Source: Terriglobia bacterium (GTDB lineage Bacteria > Acidobacteriota > Terriglobia > Terriglobales > Acidobacteriaceae). Taken from it: a DNA stretch of 64,000 bases. The stretch is from the NCBI GenBank assembly GCA_020073215.1, contig JAIQFO010000022.1:28341-92340 (forward strand). The letters are read 5' to 3'. Every line of letters begins with the position of its first letter. Position 1 is the stretch's first letter. Below the pieces are notes generated by a model. It was not told the origin of the DNA and ran no database searches. It was given only the letters and a program-made list of their open reading frames with translations. Both the position numbers and the translations under genes were made by a program. Shown here piece after piece: positions 45,141 through 53,006 of this stretch.

Positions 45141-47678
45141 TTAGTCGCTTAGCTGCGCGTACTTCTTTCTCGCCTCTTGCAGCATTGAGAGTACCGACTC
45201 CTTCTCCTCGTCGGTGTTCCAAGAATTATTACTCCGAGCCGCAACAATCAGCCGGTCGATCCACGCTACAAAGTAAGCCGCATCTGCCGCGTTGCGGACT
45301 GGCGCACCGGCGACGCTTACATACACCGGGCTGGTCGTCGCATAAGGATACAGGTCAAGAATCGGATACTCGGCTTTGTCGCTGAAAGCGCGCAAAACGC
45401 ACCAACCGCTTGCATCCAGCGGGATCGTGCCATCGACATGCGCCGTTCTGCGGCTGCTATCGAGAGCTAGCTCGCGCGCCACTTTCCCATTGCAGACGAT
45501 TTGTAGATGATCGACCGGAACGATCGAATTCATCTCGGCCGAAAACCGCACCTCTTGTTTGGTCTCCAGCCGCACTTCCCCGCCAATGCCCTGCCCTCCG
45601 AGCGAGAAATGGAGCAGCGGCCCGTTTGTGGCAAACGTCCGGCCCGCCTTAATCGACGCTAGAAACGGTTCAATTTTCAGGGGGCCCGGCTTCATCTCGG
45701 CATAGACGCGATTCAACCCTACCGGGCCGCGCAACGACGCGTAGTTGCCCATGAAATCCGTGCCGGACGCGGTGGGCAATCGAAAGCCGCAATTCAGCAG
45801 CTTGTACCACACCTCGGCGGTTGACTTATGATCGGAAAAACCAACCACTTCGATGTAATCGACTTTGCCCAGGGCTACATCCGCGGGTAACTCGTTAGTA
45901 AGAGAAGCGTCTTTCGCCGGGTCGGGGAAGGTGTCGAAGGGATGCACATATCCGACTAGTGCGCCCTGCTCATGCGCCATGTCAGCGACGTTCGCGTTCG
46001 CCGGGTACAGGCTGGCCGCCGCCGTATTGGGATAACCTGCATAGCCCGGAAGAATAAGGTTACGGGTCAGGTTCAGCAACCCCAGGTGTCCCCAATAACT
46101 GGTGTGATACTCCTGCCCGTGGAGCAGCAGATGGTCGAGAGTCGAGGCCGCATCTGGTTTCGGCGAAAAATAGGCGATGTCGGGAACGCGCTGCTCCTTG
46201 TTGACAATGAGATTCTCTACGATGGCCACATTTTCCGCGTCCGCCTGCTCCACCAGGTGGGCTGGGGTGTTCCGATACGTTCCCGCATAGTTCATGTGGG
46301 TGTGAACATCGCCGCTTATCCATTCCGCGGGCTCGTACGGGATTTTCGGCTGCAGACGAACGGTTAGGCTGGCGGTCGCATCGGGCTTCACTTCCACCTT
46401 GTGTTGTTCGAAGGCATATTCGAAACCGCGCATGACGTCGACTTGGACCGTTCCGGATGGAACCGTCACTTCGTACGCACCCGCGGTGTCGAAGTAGTGC
46501 GCCTCGAACGGTCGCTCCGTCCGGTCAAAGCTGTCATCGGCGTGCATCCAGGCATCGTCGGGGGCATACGCACGGCCATCGGCACCGGTAACGAAAACCC
46601 GCGCCGCTACGGGTTTTCCGCGCGAATCGACTACGCGCAACGCCAGCCTTCCCATCGGCTTCAAATATTTGCGTTCGCGGGCTACGACCTCGGTCTGCTC
46701 CCCGCCCGGAATCGTCTGCACCCACAGCGAAGTATTTCCACTTCGATTGGAGATGAACGCGATTTTCGAGCCATCCGGAGACCACCGCGGATTCACATTG
46801 TCAAACGTGCCATAAGAGATGGGGAACGCATCTCCGCCCGCCGCCGGCATCACCCACAGCTGATGCCAACTCTGGCCCATGTAGGACGCGTAGACCATGC
46901 GCTTTCCGTCTGGCGAAAAGTCTGGACGAGCCTTCCAGTTGGTTTCTTCGTAGTGAATTTCGTGAGCCTGGGCGCCCGGCTCGGCCTTGATTTTCCAGAA
47001 TCCGCCGGTGCCGTGAATGTGTCCACGATTCGAGATGAACAGAATTTCCGAGCCGTCCCGCGTCCACACTGGACTGATCTCGTGATCCGCCTGACTGTAA
47101 TAATAACGAGGCAGCGGGCTGATATTCTCCCGGGTAAGTTGCTGCACGTCGCTGAGTAATCCGTCTTTGAATCGGCTTACAAAGATATGAAAGTGTCCCT
47201 TATAAGACGTGGACACAAACGCCAAACGCTTGCCATCCGGTGAAAATCTCGGCTCCAGATTCACCGCGCCACCGGACGTCATCTTCCGGGTTCGCCCATC
47301 GCGCATATCCAGCGACCACAGCTCGACGGCATCGTGATCGTAGCGCGCAAAGACCACCCACTGTCCATCACTGTTACTCGACCAATCCGGCTGGTAGTCG
47401 TAGCCCGGTCCGGCGGTGAGTTGCTCGGCCTTTGGGCTGCCCAATTCCTGCCGCCACAATGAGCCCGCCATCGAGTACACAAGGCGGCGTGAGTCGGGCG
47501 ACCAGGCCGCCGCACTGGGGCCTGTCGTCAACTGCGGCAGATACATTTCACGGTAGTAATAGGAATGCGGCAGATCAATCTGCTTGAGCACCGGCTCGCG
47601 TTGGGCAAGACAGGCAAGAACAGAAATGAACAGGAAAAATGCGACGGGATGAAGTTTTGACAAGAGCCCTCCATTCAT
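45141..47678 (-). CDS. secreted TolB-like propeller fused to a CehA/McbA-type metallohydrolase
   Basis: 845 residues. Signal peptide about 1-25 (LHPVAFFLFISVLACLAQ). Residues 50-330 hold PD40/TolB-like beta-propeller repeats (AWSPDSRRLVYSMAGSLWRQ, RFSPDGKRLAFVSTSYKGHF, PRWSPDGSKIAFISNRSGNT). A beta-sandwich linker follows. From about residue 455 comes a PHP-like CehA/McbA domain with metal-site motifs GDVHTHMNYAG, GYVHPFDTFPDP and ASGTDFMGNY. CehA-type enzymes hydrolyse esters or amides such as carbaryl; the natural substrate is unknown. The propeller probably binds a substrate or partner. It is upstream of murG on the same strand but appears functionally unrelated. Confidence 0.82.
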   Translation of the reverse strand: MNGGLLSKLHPVAFFLFISVLACLAQREPVLKQIDLPHSYYYREMYLPQLTTGPSAAAWSPDSRRLVYSMAGSLWRQELGSPKAEQLTAGPGYDYQPDWSSNSDGQWVVFARYDHDAVELWSLDMRDGRTRKMTSGGAVNLEPRFSPDGKRLAFVSTSYKGHFHIFVSRFKDGLLSDVQQLTRENISPLPRYYYSQADHEISPVWTRDGSEILFISNRGHIHGTGGFWKIKAEPGAQAHEIHYEETNWKARPDFSPDGKRMVYASYMGQSWHQLWVMPAAGGDAFPISYGTFDNVNPRWSPDGSKIAFISNRSGNTSLWVQTIPGGEQTEVVARERKYLKPMGRLALRVVDSRGKPVAARVFVTGADGRAYAPDDAWMHADDSFDRTERPFEAHYFDTAGAYEVTVPSGTVQVDVMRGFEYAFEQHKVEVKPDATASLTVRLQPKIPYEPAEWISGDVHTHMNYAGTYRNTPAHLVEQADAENVAIVENLIVNKEQRVPDIAYFSPKPDAASTLDHLLLHGQEYHTSYWGHLGLLNLTRNLILPGYAGYPNTAAASLYPANANVADMAHEQGALVGYVHPFDTFPDPAKDASLTNELPADVALGKVDYIEVVGFSDHKSTAEVWYKLLNCGFRLPTASGTDFMGNYASLRGPVGLNRVYAEMKPGPLKIEPFLASIKAGRTFATNGPLLHFSLGGQGIGGEVRLETKQEVRFSAEMNSIVPVDHLQIVCNGKVARELALDSSRRTAHVDGTIPLDASGWCVLRAFSDKAEYPILDLYPYATTSPVYVSVAGAPVRNAADAAYFVAWIDRLIVAARSNNSWNTDEEKESVLSMLQEARKKYAQLSD

Positions 47679-47720
47679 TGCTTTACAACTTGAGCCCGCA
47701 AAATGATTTATGAATAACTT

Positions 47721-47900
47721 CTAGTACCGTGACCGCGTGATTTGCACCGTTTCACCACTGAGAGTAGCGCCGCCGTCCCGGCGGCTGTCCGGCGGGCGTC
47801 CTCGCCCGCCGCGCCGAGGGCGAGACGCCCTCGGGACAGCCGGCAAGATGCCGGCGCTACTCCTTTCCACATCGCAATCATCATGCGGTCACGGTACTAG
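47721..47900. repeat. MITE-like element with perfect 16-base inverted ends
   Basis: CTAGTACCGTGACCGC at 47721-47736 and its exact inverse at 47885-47900. Removing the outer C-TA and TA-G gives GTACCGTGACCGC as terminal repeats flanked by TA on both sides, which is the pattern of IS630/Tc1-type insertion. The interior carries the 97-base repeat at 47764-47860. The right TAG is the stop codon of the minus-strand CocE-type gene. Confidence 0.65.
47764..47860. repeat. 97-base GC-rich repeat, copy 1
   Basis: Starts GTAGCGCCGCCGTCCCGGCG and ends GATGCCGGCGCTAC. The outer ends pair (GTAGCGCCG/CGGCGCTAC), and internal stems include GGCGGGCG..CGCCCGCC and GAGGGCGAGACGCCCTC. Copy 2 at 55242-55338 is identical except at one base. 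Confidence 0.9.
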
Positions 47901-49666
47901 TTCGCGCTTTCTATCACGGGCAGCAGAATCTGCGATGGATGTTCGGGGTCGTGATACACGCGGATCTGGGCTTTCTTCATTTCCGCGCTCTCGACCTCTG
48001 ATTTTCCGGTCTGCAAGTTGCGCGAGAAATTCGGGTAAAAGCTGCCTGAAATCTGTACGCGCACCCGATGTCCTTTCCAGAACACGTTGCTTGTGATTAG
48101 GTTATTGAGGTCCAGTTCGTAGACTTTCCCAGATTCCAGCCATTGACGTCCACGTGCAAGATCGCGATAGCTGGCCCGCAAGACGTCCAGCCCCGGGCTC
48201 ATCAAGTTGAATGCCTTTCCGTCGGGAGAGACATCCTCGAGGCGTACCCACAAGTCGAGGTCGCGGCACTCGCATGACACAAACATATGCGCGTGAATCG
48301 GCCCTGTGACCTCCGTATCGTTTTCGAGTACCGGTGAATCGAACGTCAAAACATCGGCGCGCCCGGCCAGTTTGCGATAGTCGTGCGCACCGGAAGAATC
48401 ATACTCATTCACCACCGGGTTGGTGGGATCGGAAACGAATTCGCTGAAGGTCTTCCCGCGTCCTGCAGGTTTCTCGGCCAGTTTGCCGACATTTTCTCCG
48501 GTTGCGGCAGGCGCGAGGTAGAACGGAGTTATCCCGGCCGGAGGCGGCCACACCTCCGAGTCGCGCCACTGATTCGCGCCCATCACAAAATAGCGCACTG
48601 GCTTTTCGCGCTCGACGCCATTCTCGATTCCTTTGACATAGTGATCCATCCATCTCAGCACCACGTTGTCATAATCGATGGCAGCCGATGGTCCAAACTT
48701 TCGCTCGCCCGACTTAGTCTCGCCCGTGTCCTCCACTCCATGCACCCACGGACCGAGTAACAGATGCGTTCGCGGATCTTTCTCTCCCGCACGCGCCTTG
48801 AGCAAGCCAGCGTAGTTGGTTGTGGCACCTTCCGGTCCATAGTTGTCGTCGTACCACGCGGACAGATTCAGAACGGCCGCATGCGCACGGTCGTACTTGT
48901 TGCGCAGTTCGCTCCAATCCCACCATTGATCTTCCGCCGGATGCCGCAGCCAATCGAAGTAATAGGGCGCGACTTGCCGGAGTTGAGGCACGTCCATCAA
49001 CGGCAGCGCGTTCTGCATCTTCGGGCCCTCAACCTTCCACGCGGCGAGAGCCTCTTCATTGGTGTGGGGGCCGGGAAGATTCTTCTTCACCCGAGTGTTC
49101 CAGGCAATGTTGTCCCAGATCCACTCGATCCACGACATGTCCCACGCGCCTCCGGCGTAGAAAAAGTTCTGCGGCGTCGAGAACGTCATGGCCGGCACCA
49201 TTGCCTTCAGGTGCGGAGGACTCTCTACCGCCGCCAGCCACTGCACGGCCGCCGGATAGGAGAGTCCAAACGTCCCCACCGCGCCGTTCGACCACGGTTG
49301 AATGGCGGCCCACTCGATGGTGTCATAGCCGTCGCGACCTTCGTTTTCATAGGGCCGGAACTCTCCCTCCGAATGGTAGCGCCCGCGCACGTCAACGATG
49401 ACCACTGCGTAGCCGCGTTCTACCGCATGGCGGAAAGTTTTGTAATCCTGCTGTGCCGCGTCTTTCCCATAGGGAGTCCGATAAACCAATACCGGGAACC
49501 TGCCCGCCACCGCCGGGCGCAGGACATCCGCCCGCAGCCGGACCCCGTCGCGCATCGGGACGGCAACGTTGTTTTCAACCGCGAAGCGTTGAGATGTAGT
49601 TTGCGGGTCTTGAGCAGCCAGCAAGGAACTGCCGGATAGAAGCAGAGCCAGTGTCCAGAATTTCAT
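47897..49666 (-). CDS. secreted CocE/NonD-type alpha/beta hydrolase (S15-like)
   Basis: 589 residues from the ATG at 49666; an in-frame ATG at 49693 is possible. Signal peptide (MKFWTLALLLSGSSLLAAQ). The alpha/beta hydrolase part shows VPMRDGVRLRADVLRPA, VLVYRTPYGKDAAQQDYK and the nucleophile elbow GTFGLSYPAAVQWLA. The C-terminal jelly-roll domain (VTGPIHAHMFVSCECRDLDL, HRVRVQISGSFYPNFSRNLQ) is typical of the X-Pro dipeptidyl-peptidase/CocE family. Members cleave acyl-peptide, ester or beta-lactam-like bonds. The substrate is unknown. It is 218 bases upstream of the CehA-like gene, with a repeat element between. Its stop codon is formed by the end of that element. Confidence 0.87.
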   Translation of the reverse strand: MKFWTLALLLSGSSLLAAQDPQTTSQRFAVENNVAVPMRDGVRLRADVLRPAVAGRFPVLVYRTPYGKDAAQQDYKTFRHAVERGYAVVIVDVRGRYHSEGEFRPYENEGRDGYDTIEWAAIQPWSNGAVGTFGLSYPAAVQWLAAVESPPHLKAMVPAMTFSTPQNFFYAGGAWDMSWIEWIWDNIAWNTRVKKNLPGPHTNEEALAAWKVEGPKMQNALPLMDVPQLRQVAPYYFDWLRHPAEDQWWDWSELRNKYDRAHAAVLNLSAWYDDNYGPEGATTNYAGLLKARAGEKDPRTHLLLGPWVHGVEDTGETKSGERKFGPSAAIDYDNVVLRWMDHYVKGIENGVEREKPVRYFVMGANQWRDSEVWPPPAGITPFYLAPAATGENVGKLAEKPAGRGKTFSEFVSDPTNPVVNEYDSSGAHDYRKLAGRADVLTFDSPVLENDTEVTGPIHAHMFVSCECRDLDLWVRLEDVSPDGKAFNLMSPGLDVLRASYRDLARGRQWLESGKVYELDLNNLITSNVFWKGHRVRVQISGSFYPNFSRNLQTGKSEVESAEMKKAQIRVYHDPEHPSQILLPVIESAN

Positions 49667-49704
49667 TCGCGGAGAGGGTATCACAGCGCGCATCGCCGCA
49701 ACGG

Positions 49705-51063
49705 TCAGACTCTTGCACGATCCGCTCGTCGCGCCCAGGCCCAGTTCAAGAGGGCCGCCCCAACCGTTGCCGCCAGGATCAGCGATTTACTCAAATCCAC
49801 TTGCGTTGCCAGCACGATCGCAATCCCGATCCCCAGCACGGCTAGCACCTGCCCTCCTGGCAGTCGCAAAGCCGTGGCCTGCGGCTGCTTTCGCCGCAAC
49901 GCAATCACCGCCGCGCAAACCACCGCGTAGTAGAACAGCCGGGCGACCACGGAAAGAGTCACGTTCCAGGCGAAACTCCCGACCATCGCCAATGCCCACA
50001 CTGCCGCGGCATAGAACAGAATCGAAAACCAGGGCGTGTGAAATCTAGGACCCACCAACGCGAACACCTGGGGCAGGTCACCGCCTTTCGCGAGCGCGAA
50101 GGTGACGCGCGGCATTCCCAGGAGCTTGCCGCCCAAATAACCATACACCGAAACCAGCGCGCCGATGGCCACCAGCGCCGCCCCGCGATTGCCCATGGTG
50201 ATGCGCGCCACCTCGGCCAGGGGACGATCGGTCGTCGCGCCAGGACCGAGCACTCCCACTACCACCCACTGCACTAACGTGTAAATCACGGTGCAGGCGA
50301 TCAGCGCCACCAAGAGCGCGAAAGCGGCGTCCCGCCCTGGGTTTTTCGCCTCGCCCATGGGCGCGAGCGCCGACTCGAATCCACCGTAGGCGAAGATCAG
50401 CAGGACCATGGCCTGCATCCACGCGCTGGTGGGCAGCGGCGCTGCCCCGCCGGCCGCCGGATAGAAGATCGCCGGATGAACAATCGTATACACAGCTCCC
50501 GCCGAAATCACCATCAGCAAGGGCAGAATTTTCGCTACCGTGAACACGTTGCTTACTGCCGTACCTTGCCGCGCGCCCCGGACGTTGATCAATGCGAGCA
50601 CTCCCACCAGCAAGGTCAGGATGGCAAAGCGCGGCCACGGTTGTTTCGCGGCCGGCCAGAATTCCGCCAGATAAATGACAAACAGATTCGCATTCGCCGC
50701 CGGGGCCGCGGTTTGCGCCAGGTAGAGCATCCAGCCCACCAGAATACCTATCAGACGGCCGAAGGCGGTGCGCGCGTACAGGTAAGGTCCGCCCGCCTCG
50801 GAGAATTGCGAGGCCACCTCGGCGAAGCAGGCCATAATCACGCCCATGGCAGCGCCGGCAATCAGCACGGCCAGCACGCTGCGTTGGCCGAGGAGCCGAG
50901 CCACCGTCGCCGGCAATCCGAAGATGCCACTGCCGATCACCGAGTTCACGGCCAGTGCGGCGAGGCTCCAACGGCCAATGGCCCGGACTAAACCAGGTTG
51001 CACCAGACCAGGTTGCACCGGTCCAGTTTGCTGCGATATCATCGCGAACCGTTTGTACCACAC
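49705..51063 (-). CDS. APC-family amino-acid permease
   Basis: 452 residues from a GTG start with AAGGG upstream; ATG at 51042 is an alternative. Twelve membrane helices are apparent. The first carries the conserved NSVIGSGIFGLPATVARLLG of the amino acid/polyamine/organocation superfamily. Later ones include FAYGGFESALAPMGEAKNPG, also characteristic. It is an inner-membrane symporter or exchanger; the substrate cannot be told. The N-terminal tail has the odd tandem repeat VQPGLVQPGL, encoded by 15-base DNA repeats at about 50992-51021. It is divergent from the epimerase-like gene. Confidence 0.88.
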   Translation of the reverse strand: MWYKRFAMISQQTGPVQPGLVQPGLVRAIGRWSLAALAVNSVIGSGIFGLPATVARLLGQRSVLAVLIAGAAMGVIMACFAEVASQFSEAGGPYLYARTAFGRLIGILVGWMLYLAQTAAPAANANLFVIYLAEFWPAAKQPWPRFAILTLLVGVLALINVRGARQGTAVSNVFTVAKILPLLMVISAGAVYTIVHPAIFYPAAGGAAPLPTSAWMQAMVLLIFAYGGFESALAPMGEAKNPGRDAAFALLVALIACTVIYTLVQWVVVGVLGPGATTDRPLAEVARITMGNRGAALVAIGALVSVYGYLGGKLLGMPRVTFALAKGGDLPQVFALVGPRFHTPWFSILFYAAAVWALAMVGSFAWNVTLSVVARLFYYAVVCAAVIALRRKQPQATALRLPGGQVLAVLGIGIAIVLATQVDLSKSLILAATVGAALLNWAWARRADRARV

Positions 51064-51136
51064 CGAGCCCTTGCCTTGAATTAAACTTCTTCAAGGGCCA
51101 CAAGAGTCTGAAACTGCCTCCAGGAGTGCCAACGCC

Positions 51137-51889
51137 GTGGCCGCATCCATCTCCGATATCCGGCTCTTGCTGAAAGTCAAATCCTTACCCAAGTCGTCGG
51201 AATCGCGGCGTGTCTTCATCACGGGAGGAACCGGGTATATCGGCAGCGGCCTGATTCCCATTCTTCTGGAGCGTGGCCATCGGGTTCGCGTACTGATACG
51301 GCCGGGCTCGCAAGCCAAGGTGGACGCCGCCTGCGAGGTGGTCTCGGGCAATGCGCTCGACGCCAACACTTACCGCCAGCTGATTCGCCCGGCCGACACC
51401 TTCATCCACCTGGTTGGCGTCCGTCATCCGTCGCCGTCAAAGGCCGGCGAGTTTCGCGCTATTGACCTGGTCTCGGCCCGCGAGGCCATCGCCGCATGCG
51501 CCGAACTCGGCATGCGTCATTTCATCTATCTCAGCGTCGCCCACCCCGCTCCGCTTTCCATGATGAAGGATTACATCGCGGTGCGCGCCGAGTGCGAACA
51601 GATGATCGAGGAACGGCATCTCAATTCCACCATCCTCCGGCCCTGGTACGTGTTGGGACCAGGCCATCGCTGGCCCTACCTGCTGCTGCCCTTTTACAAG
51701 GCGAGTGAGTGGGTACCGTTGACCCGCGCCGCCGCGCTGCGCCTTGGTCTGGTTACTCTGGACCAGCTGATTCTTGCGCTGATTGAGGCCGTGGAATCGC
51801 CGGTGCAAGGCATTCGCATCGCCGGCGTCCCGGAAATCCGCTCCGCCGGACTGAAGCTCTCCTCTGAAAGGACCCGCAAGAGCGCCTGA
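51137..51889 (+). CDS. NAD(P)-binding epimerase/NmrA-like protein
   Basis: 250 residues from a GTG with AGGAG ten bases upstream. Rossmann dinucleotide motif FITGGTGYIGSGLIPILL near residue 27. Then RVLIRPGSQ, IHLVGVRHP and the segment GMRHFIYLSVAHPAPLSMMK. It lacks the classical YxxxK of extended dehydrogenases in an obvious position, as in atypical SDR (NmrA/NDUFA9-like) proteins. These often act as redox sensors, quinone-related or sugar-nucleotide-related proteins. The specific job is unknown. It may be co-transcribed with the next small gene about 100 bases on. Confidence 0.8.
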   Translation: MAASISDIRLLLKVKSLPKSSESRRVFITGGTGYIGSGLIPILLERGHRVRVLIRPGSQAKVDAACEVVSGNALDANTYRQLIRPADTFIHLVGVRHPSPSKAGEFRAIDLVSAREAIAACAELGMRHFIYLSVAHPAPLSMMKDYIAVRAECEQMIEERHLNSTILRPWYVLGPGHRWPYLLLPFYKASEWVPLTRAAALRLGLVTLDQLILALIEAVESPVQGIRIAGVPEIRSAGLKLSSERTRKSA

Positions 51890-51990
51890 GATCGCGCGTC
51901 CCGTGCGGTTTTCGACCTAAAGTAACTTCAATTACCGAAGCTCATGCACGCGGGGAGATTCATCTCCGCATTTTGCGGGTTACGGAGGAC

Positions 51991-52308
51991 ATGCGCGTGA
52001 TCCAGCGCGAACTCAACTGCGCGGCCATGCAGGCACCCACCGACCCCGAGCTCATGGAAGCCCTCGCCGATCCGCCCGAGATGGAAGCCATCCAGGTGCT
52101 CAAGTCCGCCCTCGACCAGATGCGTCATTTTCTATGGTTCTACATGCAGGTGGTCACCAGCGATTCCGAGATGGGAGAGAAATTCCGCCAGACTCTGCGC
52201 CAGGACGCGCGGGTGCGAGCGCCCGAAGTGGAGCAGCAATTCCAGAGCGCAACCGACGCCATCATGCTCCGCTATCTCGCCGACAGCAAGTTCCGCAAAC
52301 CCAACTAA
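51991..52308 (+). CDS. small hypothetical helical protein
   Basis: 105 residues from the ATG at 51991; GGAGG is only two bases away, so a TTG at 51973 or a later ATG at 52027 are alternatives. The protein is alpha-helical and acidic (MEALADPPEMEAIQVLKSAL, DQMRHFLWFYMQVVTSDSEM). No signal peptide, membrane helix or known motif is seen. The hydrophobic pattern is regular enough to support coding. A GC-rich repeat fragment (TGTGGGGACGGGCGG) begins directly after the stop. Confidence 0.6.
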   Translation: MRVIQRELNCAAMQAPTDPELMEALADPPEMEAIQVLKSALDQMRHFLWFYMQVVTSDSEMGEKFRQTLRQDARVRAPEVEQQFQSATDAIMLRYLADSKFRKPN

Positions 52309-52387
52309 GATTGTGTGGGGACGGGCGGCCCATTCCAATGGCTCGTGCTCCTGAATTAAAATTCAGCCGTTGGCAACCCCTCCGCAG

Positions 52388-52843
52388 ATGCGTGCTGCCG
52401 AAGCGGCCGACGCACCCGCCATTGCGCGCCTGGTGAACGCGGCCTTTCGTCCTGAGCGTTTCTTCATCGACACGGATCGTACCGATCCTGAAAAGGTGGC
52501 CGCCCTTCTTCGGAAAGGGAAATTCCTCTTGCTGTTCGAAGACCAAGCGCTGGCCGGTTGCGTTTACACCGAACTGCGCGACGAACGAGGTTACTTCGGA
52601 TTACTGGCAGTCGACCCGCAACGCCAGCGCTCCGGAATCGGGGCCCGCCTGATCGCCGCCGCCGAACAACACTGCCGCGCCGTCGGATGCCGGTTCATGG
52701 ATCTGACTTTCGTGAACGTGCGGCAGGAGCTGCCTGCCTACTACAAGCGATTCGGATATATCGAGAGCGGCACCTTGCCTTTCCCCGAGGATCAAGTTGT
52801 CAAAATACCCGTCCACCTCGTCCAAATGTCAAAGCCGCTTTAA
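52388..52843 (+). CDS. GNAT-family N-acetyltransferase
   Basis: 151 residues from the ATG at 52388, which gives the usual GNAT beginning (MRAAEAADAPAIARLVN); a TTG at 52370 is possible. The acetyl-CoA site is clear: LLAVDPQRQRSGIGARLIAA (Q/RxxGxG/A). The C-terminal motif LPAYYKRFGYIESGTLPF completes the fold. It should transfer an acetyl group to an amine; the substrate is unknown. The upstream stretch has no strong ribosome site. About 160 bases without a gene separate it from the patatin gene. Confidence 0.83.
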   Translation: MRAAEAADAPAIARLVNAAFRPERFFIDTDRTDPEKVAALLRKGKFLLLFEDQALAGCVYTELRDERGYFGLLAVDPQRQRSGIGARLIAAAEQHCRAVGCRFMDLTFVNVRQELPAYYKRFGYIESGTLPFPEDQVVKIPVHLVQMSKPL

Positions 52844-53006
52844 GTGCGAAGATAGCCGACCAGAGTACGAAACGCGTTCTGCCAGCTAGTAAAATCAGCA
52901 AGACTAGGGCAACCTCAACGAAACGGAGGAGACGAAGGCCAAGCCGGCTCTCGGGCTGGCGCTTTCATCTCGCTGCCTAGAATGCAACTTCTCTTCAGGA
53001 CACTCG

